NCBI GenBank assembly: GCA_015039465.1
Contig: MU130224.1
Coordinates: 132,210 to 196,209 of the forward strand
Length of the DNA: 64,000 bases
Direction of reading: 5' to 3'
Source of the DNA: Phlegmacium glaucopus
Taxonomy: Eukaryota; Basidiomycota; Agaricomycetes; Agaricales; Cortinariaceae
This document shows, piece by piece, positions 48,591 to 60,069 of the stretch (the stretch's first letter is position 1; each line of letters starts with the position of its first letter). The position numbers and the translations under genes are program-made. The notes under the pieces were generated by a model, which ran no database searches, was not told where the DNA came from, and worked only from the letters and a program-made list of their open reading frames with translations.

Positions 48591-49345
48591 ATCAAAGGGA
48601 TGATTCAGTTACGTCGTTCAACACAATGCTTCCATCCGATGCATTCTTCCTGCTTCGAAACATTCAAGATCTTCTAACCACGGTAGAATTTAATCAGGCT
48701 CTAGGACGGTCCCTTGCATCTCACAGCTTCCGTGTGGGCCCTCAGGCTAATCGTTGTAGATGCCAAATCTCACTATTTGTCTACTTTTCACGAACCCCTT
48801 CCTGACGAATGCAAGTTTTATCAAGGTATGATGCCCCTACTGGCATTATAGTTTGTCATGAATTGTCTGATGGTGCTACGTCCCCAGGCATGCTGTTGTC
48901 TGGTGAATATCAACCCTTGCAGACTGTGCGTATACATTTTGGGCACTTGCGGAGCTTGTTCTAAGCGATATTCCTTTCAATAGAAAGTTCAACTTTAGAG
49001 GGAAGAACTTCACGGTTGGGAGACGGGTCCGAGCGCTGGGTTAATACGTTGCTGGTCTGTGGGATTAATGTCTTCAGGATGGAACGGAGAATCGCAGATA
49101 TTTACAGAAAATCATGGATTTATATAAAATTTTGTTGCATACAGATAATTGACAGACCACACGGCCGAGAAATTCAGATGAGAACGGAGAAATGCAGATC
49201 AAGTTGCAATGGCCATTTTCTTGCCAGAAAAATACAGATCCTCGCGGCGCAGGATGGACAAAATCCGATTTGACCAGGATCTCCATTACTTGCAGCAGAC
49301 ATGATTTTCACTGGGGGGTGTTAGACTGGAGTAGCCTGTCAGCGA
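48591..49345. repeat. Modules D and E, copy 5
   Basis: Module D with several internal deletions (48,590-49,020), then module E from about 49,030 to the B5 stop. No intact frame. Confidence 0.6.
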
Positions 49346-51390
49346 TTAATTCGGAATTTTAGACGATCTGAAATTACGCACTTGACGGTCTCTAAAAGTC
49401 ACCTTATCTTTCCATCCCTGCGGCTCATGGGCGTGATGATGCTGAGCTAAGGCGAGTGCCATAACCTCGGTCGGGTTACTTTGATAGCTACCATAGGTTG
49501 TCCATATAATAGCTAAAATCATGAGAACCAAGGAAGCGAGGTTGACGATTGTGAGTGGCATAATAAGGCCGATATGATCATCCTCCGTGGACCAGCCGAA
49601 AACCGTATAGGTACCACTCCCGTCGACGACGCGAGCACAAGCGGGGGGTGCCCCGGCCGCATATAACAAACGACTATATGTCGCCTGCAAGAACAACCGT
49701 GAATAAAGAAAGTTGGACTTCTAAGTATGACGTACCAAGTACTCCAAAACACCTTGAATCATCTGTGCACATAAGTTCTGATTTGTCTCTTGGGCACCCG
49801 GATTCTGAGAGTCTGCGTCCAAACCGAAGAACTTTACTCCAAAGGTTAAAATGGAGTCGCCTACCCCATTAGATTTATAACTTTGAGACTGAGCTATAAG
49901 GTTGCCCACTCCTCCGACTGCAAGATCGATGAACTCTGTAAATGTGGGAGCAACGCCGTCAAATGGTTGCGCTGTGGCAAAAAAGTCTCGGGTCCAATTA
50001 TATGTCACGGGGAATATGGCGAGTTCTGCTTGAGATACGGTGCAAGTCATATTCCCAACCGCCGCACCATAAGTGCCACTTCCTTGAAGATATAGGGAAT
50101 AGGATGTTTCGGTAGCATTTGGAGGAGATTTACATGCCCAGAACATGAGACTATTCGGGGACTGAGCCACTTGGTATGTTGTTTCATTGTTCAAAGCAAC
50201 AGTCTGTCCGCCGCAAGTCGCATTGTATGAGGTAGGGCCACTGGATGAGATAAAAGTGTTTATCGGGCTTTGTGTATCATAGTTGCAGCTGACACCGATG
50301 TTGAGACCTTGATGGAGTAGGGTGTAGTTGTAGTCAAGTATGTATGGTGATGTATCTAATAACAGATCGGGCAAAACTGTGTCGAAACCGGGAACGCCAT
50401 TTAGGCCCAAGGGCAAAACGCCCCGAATAGATCCTAAGAATCGTAGACCCGAGAACCGACCCGAGAGCTGACTGTAATCGATGGTTTGAGCGTTGTTCTG
50501 AATCAACGAAAGGACCTGCAGAGAACTTTATCAGGATACAAGCATGAGCGATGAGAGTTTCCGAGTTACGTTACCGCGCCCCGATTCCAGGACGTCAACG
50601 AGCTGATTATCCACAAGGCAGGTAGTATAGTTAAAGGTGGGGCCACTGCCAGTGGGATTGATAGTCGTCTGTATATGTGGTAACAAGCGGCCAGAAGGTT
50701 AGGCCTCCAAGTTGGTTATAATTATAATATGCCACTCACCGCCCAGCCGCACAGGGGACTGTTGATGCCATTGGGATTTGATCTGAGGTAGCTTAGGCAT
50801 ACAGGATCATTCGTTGATAAGTCGAGCTCGGTTCCCTGGAGTGGTAATGTCCTTTCGAACGGGGCAGGACCAAGAAGACTTGTGATGCCTGATTGTACGA
50901 ATATAAATATCGCCCAACAAAAAATGATTATGGCTGCACGTAAAATCCTGCTTTTGCTGCATACATAGAAAATGTCTTTGGGGCCCCAAGGAATTTTGTG
51001 AGTGCTAAAACCTGATATCAATGAAAGGTGAAAGAGATTGAGCTCGTTTTTGGTGATCCACTCTTGGGAGAAACGGATGACAGCTTTCGAAAAGAGATAG
51101 GCGACGATCATGTTGATGAGTGTGCTGATGACGGTTACGAAGAAGAAGTTGGTGCGGTGAGGGTGTTCATTTACATAAATTGCTAGACTGTCGGGCATCT
51201 GGATACCGTCGCGAGCTTGGCTGAAGAATATCCAAGGCCACACCAGCATGACCGTGATGAAAACCAACCAGAAAATGTCACTAGCGCGTATTCTTCTCCA
51301 CCATCGAACAGGATTCTGGGCAGTTGATGAATATGCGGGACGATGGTCAGAGGGAGTCTCAATGTGTGAAATTGGAGATCCCGAGGTCAT
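49346..51390 (-). CDS. Four-span surface glycoprotein family, copy B5 (longest)
   Basis: Four exons, 51390-50740, 50668-50570, 50515-49736 and 49684-49346, give 622 residues. Starts MTSGSPISHIE where the others have MASRSPI. Exon 2 is the longest of the family, 33 residues beginning TTINPTGSGPTFNYTTC. Exon 3 has a duplicated-looking SGRFSGLRF segment and an insertion near its end (SQNPGAQETNQNLCAQM) that brings an additional Cys. The donor after exon 2 is GTAACT rather than GTAAAC. The three-span N terminus and TM4 are strongly conserved. Intact frame. Confidence 0.75.
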
Positions 51391-52084
51391 TGCACTGGTG
51401 GGGGAGAAGAAAGAATTTTCGCCGTTTATTATAAGCAATTAAAACTAGTCGACACAGCCATAGATGGCGATTCCTTGTTCCAAACGTGAAAGAACAATGT
51501 CTTGGCAGTGTATTCATCTTATTAGTCAAAGGATGACAGAATTACTACATGTTTGATCACCGTTGTATGCGGGACCTAAAAATCACTTAGGGTTTAGAGC
51601 TCCTCTTTCCTGAAAGCATGAATTGTAAACTTGAATCGTACTACATTCATTTGCATTTTGTTTTGCACAACAAAATTCACAGCAGTGTTTGATGTGACCA
51701 TTTGTCAATCAGGTTTAGCCGAATCCAAGGGTTGCAGAGGGCAGCGTTGTACAAGTCAGAGTGGTCACTGTAGTCACGTCAAGGTCAGTGACGAAGTCAA
51801 ATGAGGGTCAGACCTTTTTTGGAAATTTAATTTCCAAAGATAACGTCATAACAGCCCGTGACCGTAACTTTTATGCTTGACGCGGGTTTCCTGATAATCT
51901 CCTTTTGCTATCTGCAAACTTCACAGCCTTGACCTACCCCTTGCCGGTAAGATCGAACTCTTGAAACATGCATGTTTTCATCGACGTTTATAAGTGAATC
52001 GATCGGCTTAATCCCAGTTGCCAGCTGACAAGTTTCTTTTCTTCCTTTTCGGCTTACGAGTACACAGTGATTGTGGAACTTTAA
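51391..52084. repeat. Upstream flank repeat of B genes (unit 5)
   Basis: Same module as other B upstream flanks, shortened around 51,560. Contains the B5 promoter. No gene. Confidence 0.6.
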
Positions 52085-53888
52085 TTCCGCCTCCGTGCGG
52101 CTTTGAGGATAATTCTATTGCGAAACCCCCCTTGGTTGCGAAACCCTACTTAATCACAGAAAAGGTTTAACGCCAAGCTGTGACACTCACAATTGCCCCC
52201 ATGCAACTTCTCCGCTCGGTACTATGGCAATACATACCCGGATCTCGTCAATAACCAACCAAGACAGCTCATGCGCACTCATTACAGTGGATGTATTAGG
52301 AATTCATGGGCGTCATCCAATGATCATCATCATGGCAGGTGTGCTGAATTAAAATCATTGTGAGTGTTTTCCATCTTGAATGACTTAATATTCTCATGGT
52401 GCACATATGGTACTAGCACATCGGTAAATCGATTCTAGGCTTTCTTCTTCATGTGACCGGCCATTTCTCATCATGATACATATATGCGTTCCATTCTGTC
52501 CCAGCTTTAGGCTCATGAATGGTGAGTAAGTCTCAAATTTGAGTATTTCAACCACCTTTCTATTACCAGCTAACAATCACAAAAGACGAGTCCCGGCGCT
52601 AGGTCAATATGTTGCTGGTCTGTGGGATTAATGGGTTCAAGATGGAAAGGGATTCGCAGATTTTTACAGATTTAATGAGGCAATATAAAAATTTGCTACA
52701 TACAGACAATTGACGGACAACGGCCGAGACATGCTGATGAGAACCGAGAAATACACAAATTTCCCTCATTCATGTTGCAACAGTCACTGTCAGAAAAATA
52801 CAGATCCTTGCACAACAAAAATCCACAGGATGGACAAATCCGACTTGACGGGCGACTTTCAGAATTGCTGCTGAACTCCAGTATTTACAGTCGAGAGCAG
52901 AGTTGATTTTCACTGGGGCTGAGCGCTGAGCCCCGAGTCCGAGTCGGACTGGAAGTTCCGTGGCGTGACATCCACTTTTGGTAGTGTTGATCCGTCGCAC
53001 TGGGGATTTCACAACAAGTTGGAGAAGCCCTCCTTTTCGGAGAGAAAGGGCTGAGAAAGGGTGGGTTTCGCAGTAGAATTATCCTATTAGAAGAAGTAAG
53101 AACTCATTCATTTACAACGCTGGGGAAGTCGACTTTTGAATAGGTATTGGATTGGGAAGCAGGGACGACGGAAGGCCTTATTTTTTTTATGGAACTTCTA
53201 TGGTATAAATGCATGCCAGAAGGTTTACAGCTCAGATAATAAACATTAGTCCGTCTGGGCGGTCTGCAAGCGCGGTTTAGGCCTTTAGTTACGTACTGAG
53301 CGCTGACTCGGAAAGAAGCTATCCCTCGTTCAAGTTGTACAATCCCTGTGAGGTGAATAGGTTTATTTTATAGTTTTTTTTTCCTTCAAATTGACTTAGA
53401 AAACCTGTGAAAACGAAGTTCGAAGATTGGACCTTCTGATTTTTGGAAGAGCATCATGGTGCACTGAGACGGCGTTTGTTCTAAACATAGCAATGAGGTA
53501 AGATAGATCAAAGATAGATAGCATTAAACAATAACAATAATGGTGTGAACTCTTGAGTACTTACAGTGGGCCAGGGCCAGACGGCTAGAGGTTGCCAGTT
53601 AGGCCTGGGATAAATGAGTTGAGCTTGTGATTACTTACCTGACATGCATTGACATGTAAAGGAACTCCTTTCACTCTTGAGCTGGGTACTAAGCTTACCA
53701 CGACCTTGGTCTAGTGGCGGCTGATATCGTCCTTGTAGAACATTATTTAACGGCCACTCGGACGTTTTAACAAAATAAAGTTCAAAGGTTTATCTCCAAA
53801 TGTGAATTTTATTCAATAATATTGGCGCATGCCATAGGTATGTAGGTATACGGACAGACCTTTTTCTGCGAAATCAACGGATGTACGA
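52085..53888. repeat. Large duplicated non-coding block, right copy
   Basis: Aligns with 39540-41290. Module E without a B gene at about 52595-52900. The alignment ends at GGATGTACGA (53,879-53,888), where an inserted sequence begins. Confidence 0.75.
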
Positions 53889-54410
53889 CCCCAGAATGAG
53901 GTATTGTTTTTCCCAAAATGGTAATTCTCTGTTATGGGAAATCTCCAAGAACATATCTCCAATGTTTTCGGAGATTTCTTATGTTTTTTGGAGATTGCTT
54001 ATGTTAAATTTATGTCAAAAAGTGGCTAAATATTTTTATTATCATCAAAATCTGGTCAGGATGACCTCAGGAGCCCTTTAAACACCTTACAAGGCTAGCC
54101 TGGAATAGCCCAGATGGCCCTAAGTATATGGTTTTAGTAAACCATATAAGCCCTTTGGGCTGGACCCGGGCCCCCCTCCTACCTCGGGTCACGGAACAAT
54201 AGCCCGGGTCCCCTCTTCAACCAACCTTCTCGCTTCACAGATCTCTATCTTCTGGATGGTTCTGGTTGGTTCTTCTAGTACCAGAACATCTGAGGGTCTA
54301 CTGCTACTGGTTATTGTTACCATCTGAGGGTTATCAAGAACCATGTATCATTAATTAAAGTTTCACTAACTCCGACTTGGAGATCGTTATCACACCCCGC
54401 ACCAATGTTT
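53889..54410. mobile_element. LTR-like insertion, possibly a solo LTR
   Basis: 522 bases with no counterpart elsewhere in the window, sitting between two array modules. Within it, 53930-54394 begins TGTTATGGGA and ends GTTATCACA, matching the TG..CA ends of LTRs with a short imperfect terminal inversion. It has repeated GGAGATT motifs and GC-rich inverted stretches (AGCCCTTTGGGCT) in the middle. No coding frame, and I could not find a 5-base target duplication. A truncated LTR or unrelated insertion is possible. Confidence 0.45.
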
Positions 54411-54960
54411 GCCGTAAATTTCAATTGTGCTTGACGCGCGCCTCCTCATAATCTTTTTTTGTTATCCGTAAATTTCACAGCCTTGCCGGTAAGATCGAAC
54501 TCTTGAAACATGCATATTTTCATCGACGTTTATAAGTAAACCGATCGGCTTAATCCCAGTTGCGAGCTGACAAGTTTCTTTTCTTTCTTTTTGGTTTACT
54601 AGTACACAGTGATGGTGGAATTAATAATTAATCCGCCACTGTGCGGTTTGAAGGGTTATTTATCGATAATTCAAAGACATATATCAGGGTACGTAATACT
54701 TATATACTAGGTCAATTCGGACTTATTGATGATGCTTAACCCTTCGATATCCTTAGCTCTTCATCAGAATCCAGCTTCTCCTCTTTCACATGCGACAGCA
54801 GATGATCAAGAGCCCGTCTGACTGTTACCTCTTAGAGGAGCACCGTAAAGGCGTCGTGATTCGTTTTGGATTCGTTGGCATTCGAGGTTTATTGTCTTTC
54901 TTTTCGGTTTACTAGTACAGAGGCCTAAACCTTAAACTTGGATCACGTCGCTGAGAGATC
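54411..54960. repeat. B-type upstream flank without a B gene
   Basis: Starts GCCGTAAATTTC, followed by CTTGACGCGCG, and matches 45070-45560. The B gene that would normally lie to its left is absent, replaced by the insertion and the duplicated block. Confidence 0.55.
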
Positions 54961-56620
54961 TTTACACCGGCGCAGACAAAGGCTGTACATACATGGTTTC
55001 TGCATAAAGGTCGCTAATTAGTAAGTGGAGCGAGCTCAGTGGAATGAAAGTGTGGCAATGGATCAGGAGGAGTGTTTTATGTAAAAGCAGTGATCGATTT
55101 CGATGTTCGAGTTCAAGAACTCTAAAATAGCATTGCAGGGGTGGTGCAGTGACGAAAGTTCTTTCCATGTTCACAGCTTGGCCACATGAGTCACAGGAAT
55201 TCGTTGCTTCGAAGTTCACATCCACTCTAACATCGATTTGAAATGTGCGCAGCCTTTGTTCTTCAGAATAAAGATCTTGATGATTTTCGGGGCATCGATG
55301 GCATGTCTCATAAATTACTTCACTGGTTGTGAACATAGCTTCGAAAATGTACTCTATGGACGTGTAGGAACCAAAATGAATATCTTCCGTGCCAGACCCG
55401 TCTTATCAGCTACCTGCCGTAGCGCCTTCGCTTGTTTTCTTGCTTGTCCTTTGGCAGATTTGAAGAGCTTCCGGCAAGTTGGAGGTTGATAGCTAGAAGC
55501 AAACCGGTGAAAATGAGTAGGGTCTTAAGTTGCGCCTTCCTCTGATTTTATCTGCACATTTCCAGATTTTCCGGCCTCGGTAACGTGATAAGCTAGAGAA
55601 TTGAATTCATGTGAGCGAGCCACCTCTATTCACTCTAGTTTACAGGAAAGAGATTCACTCAAACGAATATATCATCAAATCCCACTCTCTCTCATCGTGG
55701 TTAGCCCGATTGATTGGCGGAGCTCTTGGACTGTTGCAATTCTAAACTTTGGATCATTTGAAGCTGTTTCGTCGACTTTGGGCCCATTCCAACGATTCAA
55801 GTTCTTCTAGAACATCTGCAAGATCAGATTGGGCAGACTTTGCTTCTTCCTTCCGCCAAATCCAGTGCAGATCTAGTTCTAGACGCCGACGTCACCCCCA
55901 TAGGTACCAGGGCTCTTCCTTGCCAAGTTGTCTGCGCAACGATTTCGGTCTATTGTCACTGAGTTTTCGTCTCTGGTCTCCTGAGTCATGATATCCTTGT
56001 ATACGACTCCAAACCGGAGGGGTGCGAGTGACGATGCAGCAAGCGGCGAGGATAGCCAAATGTGCTGGTTCATGTGCGATTGAGTTATAAGGCACTGAAT
56101 GTTCTCTCCACTGAGGCAGGTTGCATGCAAGACGGGACAGGTAATCTCGAGGTGAGTGATGTAGCAAGGTTGCCTATCAGACAGCTTCTGTCCCTTACTG
56201 TTCTAACCAGGACATCCAATGCTTTCGAGATGGTTGATTTGACAGAAAAATCAGGACTATCGGGGGGGATGGTCTTGTCATTGTGAAGATCAAGGGGAAG
56301 AGCGCGGAACAAAAGTGGATGTTACAGGGCTTGGGGAGTATTTGATCCTTTGTAAGGTCCGAAGAGCAACTTCGTTGCGGTATTTGTTATTGCTTGAACC
56401 GTGAGGATACCGTAGTTTTCCTGACATCTTAGAAGGTCCATAAGAGTACATACATACATCATTCTTCTCCACGAACGAACGGGTACAACTTCATCATGGC
56501 GTATCATCGTCGTCAAAGACTCTTGCGTAATACCATCCTAGTTCAAAATCATTGGCTGAAAAAGGCTCTCGCAGTCAATGTTGACGCTTACCAATTCAAG
56601 TTCTGAAACGTTAAAATCTT
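54961..56620 (-). pseudogene. Module C relic, copy 3 (5' part missing)
   Basis: Carries the 3' flank markers (54,970; a 125-base-repeat unit at 55,085-55,215), the FTTSEVIYETC segment (55,336), and the region equivalent to DRNRCA..LHWIWRKEEA (about 55,960-55,840), here with an extra ~70-base insert around 55,960-56,030. It ends on the 5' side near the SVNIDCESLFQPMI equivalent. The SLESLLPE and RRKLENLGPTPL parts are missing. Not functional. Confidence 0.4.
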
Positions 56621-57277
56621 CATAGCCTGTGATAGGGGATGTCTGTACCGGTCTTGTAGATTTAGGCGGTTTCGGGTAAGGTCGTCAAAAAGATGCGATA
56701 TTGTCAGGCTAGGCAGAAACGCAAGCCATGTCTGCAGTCAAGGTCACAACATCTCTGTCTGGATGCTAAAAAATTGTGCCAGAAAAAACAATTACAATTG
56801 GAAACTTGTTGCTGCAGTATCGGTAAGCTAAAAAGCGCAGTGCGAACTTGCTGATGCAGATAATGAATATTGAGAGCTTTTGAACACTATTGCATGTTAT
56901 CCATGATCTGAAGAAAAGGTGGATTGAGGTTCAAGCGGGAAGGGAGACAGGAAGTACGACCCAGCTTCCTATCCGAGAGTTCGTGGGCGTTGCGACCGTG
57001 GGAACATGGCTAGAACCTCTACTCCACGTCGTGCTCGACGCCCTCACTACCGCGATCAGGTCAGATTGAACTGCCACAACGCGATAGCTTTATAACAGTT
57101 ACAATGACAACTTGAAATTTGGTGAAATCCATTGTGCATCTGATGTGGTGTAAGTGAGATTCATGTCAGATGGAACCGAAATTGGACCCTGCTTCCTGTC
57201 AAAAATAATCTAGTCCCTCAGATAAAAGCCTGCGAGCTTCCACCTCCTGGTTACTCGCCGATTGGTCGTGTTGAACC
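56621..57277 (+). promoter_or_regulatory. Upstream region of transporter copy 6
   Basis: The last ~270 bases match the other transporter promoters, with GATAAAAG at 57221-57228 about 50 bases before the ATG. 56,621-57,000 shows no gene. Confidence 0.5.
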
Positions 57278-59363
57278 ATGGTCCACAGTTATTCTCCAAG
57301 TTCGATATCGCCTTGGTTGAGCGCACCACGAATAACGCTCTCGGTGGCCGCATTTTTCGTTGCATTGGGTTCTGGGACGAACTATGTACGTCAGTTGCCT
57401 TCTTACTGTACCAGCTTCATCTTATCGTGCTTGTCAGGTATATTCAGGTGCCAATATTTCTTCTGCTTTCTTTGTAGATGGCAAAACTCGAACTGTCATG
57501 AAACAACACTGATGCCAGTGAATACATAGCATATTCACCGCAACTCGGAGCACGCTTGAATATCTCTTATACTCAGCTCAACATTGTTGGTCTAGCAGGA
57601 AATGGTAACCTCCATGCATTTATACGGAGAGACTCAACTTACATTTTGATGTTTCTTCCTACCAGCTGGAGTGTATTGTTCTTCTCCAGTTTGGGGAAGG
57701 ATCGTGGACTCACGCGGCCCTCGGATCATTTTCATTGTCAGTTTCGCGTTCCTCCTTGGTGGATATTCTGGCATCAAATACTTTTATGATTCTGGTCTTC
57801 CGCCTAATACGAACACTCTGCCGACTCTAAGCTTTTATCTGCTGGTCCTTTGTTCTTTTTCGACAGGATCTGGAAGTATGGGAGGCCTCACCAGTTCGTT
57901 GAATTCAACGGTCAAATCATTTCCCGACGGAGCAGTAAGTGGATGGGCACCAATACTTGCAATATATTGTCACTCTAAACTCTCTTCTCAGCGAGCATCT
58001 ACAATTGGTTTGATTCTTGCGGGTTTGGGACTATCGGCATTCTTTTTCACAACCATTTCCAATATTCTCTTTAGCAGCACCGCCTCGACATTCCTTCTGA
58101 CCCTTGCATTAGGCACTTCCTCTGTGATGGCCTTGGGCTTCTTCCTTATTCGTCCAGTACCGCTTCCAGAACAAGCTAGCTCTCCGCTTTTGGAAGGTGG
58201 TGATGATATTAGAGAATCTCTGTTACCAGCGCCTCAGCATCATAACTACGGCCGCACAACTCTGTTGAATGATGAGATCATGAAAGACAGATATGCGCGT
58301 TATACTCGTAATGACATCGATACCGATGGAGAGCACTCACATTCTGTTGGAGGAGTCATGGAAGTTACTCGTTCTATACAAGCATCTGACCGGATGGTAA
58401 ATATCTATGGAAAAGCGCTGTGTCGCAGTCTTGATTTTTGGCTGTTGTTCAGTATTTACTCCCTGCGTACGTTTCCTTCCCCACTCCTTTTTTTCTCTTA
58501 TTAAATTCCAAGGATAGTTGCTGGGACTGGCTACACATGTATGTCTTGAACCTTTATAAATGCGTACTAAACTACATTGGTTCCTTTTGCTAGATATAAA
58601 CAACGTTGGGTCCATGTCGCGTTGTCTATACGCTCACAACAACTCCCTATATAACGAAGCTCAGGCGATGAGATGGCAGGCAGCACAAGTTTCTGCTATC
58701 AGCCTTTCAAATTTTGGAGGGCGGATCATGATAGGTACTAACTTCACATGTATCCTCTCTTACTTCTCCCCTGTTTTAACTTTGTCATTGAACAGGCTTC
58801 TTCTCGGACTTTTCTAAGAGGCTATATAAAATGCCACGCTCTCATTCTCTCGCTCTCGTCTCGTTTTTATGCCTCATTTCTCAAGTTGTTGCTGGAAATG
58901 TCTCCAATGTCTCAAACCTATGGATTGCGAGCGCTCTACTTGGTTTGGCCCATGGAAGCATAGCAACCTTAATCCCCGCCGTGTCTCTAGAATGGTTCGG
59001 GTTGCGTGAGTTTTTTTCCCTTTCTTGTCTGTACTATACTGAATTCTACTCTAACCAGCTCATTTTTCTGAGAACTTGGGATATATAGGTATATCACCTA
59101 TTTTTTCTGCCAATCTTCTTGCTTTCTTCTTTGGACGGATCCTTGATGCACACAGGGATAAAGCCGTCCATGACCTTTCCTCGTCTGCGTTCCATGCTAA
59201 TGGAGGACCACCTCGGTGTTTGCAAGGCCGCGATTGCTACGTAGATGCAATTTATTTGACAATTGGTGTGACATTCCTTTCTTTGTTAATTAGTTTGTGG
59301 GCGGGGTATAGGGATAACCAGAAGGCCGACAATAGGGGTGATATTTTTGGTGAGAATATTTGA
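57278..59363 (+). CDS. MCH1-like MFS transporter, copy 6 (complete)
   Basis: Nine exons: 57278-57385, 57438-57447, 57530-57604, 57666-57934, 57992-58466, 58518-58538, 58594-58734, 58796-59005, 59059-59363, giving 537 residues. It starts MVHSYSPSSISPW because of a small indel in the first codons. The central loop is three residues shorter than in copy 1 (QASDRMVNIYG). DSRGPR, INNVGSMSRCLY, SLEWFGL and FSENLGYIGISP are present. The C terminus is RDNQKADNRGDIFGENI. Intact frame and splice sites. Confidence 0.88.
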
Positions 59364-59789
59364 AGACCACATCGGCAAACTCTGGGTATTGCCGTAGAGC
59401 CAGTAGTTGTTGGTAGATATTTGTAGTAGCTTGGTATTGGAGACAACTATAGAAAGTGGTATGTAGAGTAGTAGTCATAGGTGGCTTGTAGAATATGCAG
59501 AGGTTCATCTTAGCTCAACCTGCTGCTGCTGAGCACTGCTACATAAGCTAGCATAACCCGAGTATATTTCAAAATTTATTTGACGTTATCATTTGTTGGG
59601 TGGGAGGACCCATATGCAATGCGCTGCAACAATTTTCTCTTTTCTTGCTAGTTAAAGGCGTGGTAACATCACCAAAAAATATAAATATGTGACATTGTCT
59701 GTGTGTCACTGTCACGTTATCATTTGAAGTTTCATTTCGACGCTTCTGAACGTTTCGACTGTGGGAACACCCCAAGAACCTCCGAGTCT
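59364..59789. other. Transporter copy 6 3' flank
   Basis: 426 bases unlike the 3' flank of the other copies. Module D is absent. Nothing recognised except AT-rich sequence around 59,670. Confidence 0.4.
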
Positions 59790-60069
59790 GTACCCCACGT
59801 CGTGCTCGACGCGTTTCCGAACCCTCACTACCGCAGTCAGGTCAGATTGGACTGCTACAACGCGATGGCTTCATAACAGTTACAATGACAACTTGAAATT
59901 TGGCGAAGTTCCATTATGCATTTGGTGCAAGTGAGATCCATGTCAGATGGAACCGAATCTGGACCCAGCTTCCTGTCAAAAATGATCTATTGCCTCAGAT
60001 AAAAGCCTGCATTCCCCCCGAACTTCCATCTCCTGGCTACTGCCGATTCGTCGTGTTGAACCACCACCC
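59790..60069 (+). promoter_or_regulatory. Promoter block of transporter copy 7
   Basis: Homologous to the blocks before copies 2, 6 and 8. GATAAAAG lies at 59998-60005, about 65 bases before the ATG. Confidence 0.55.
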
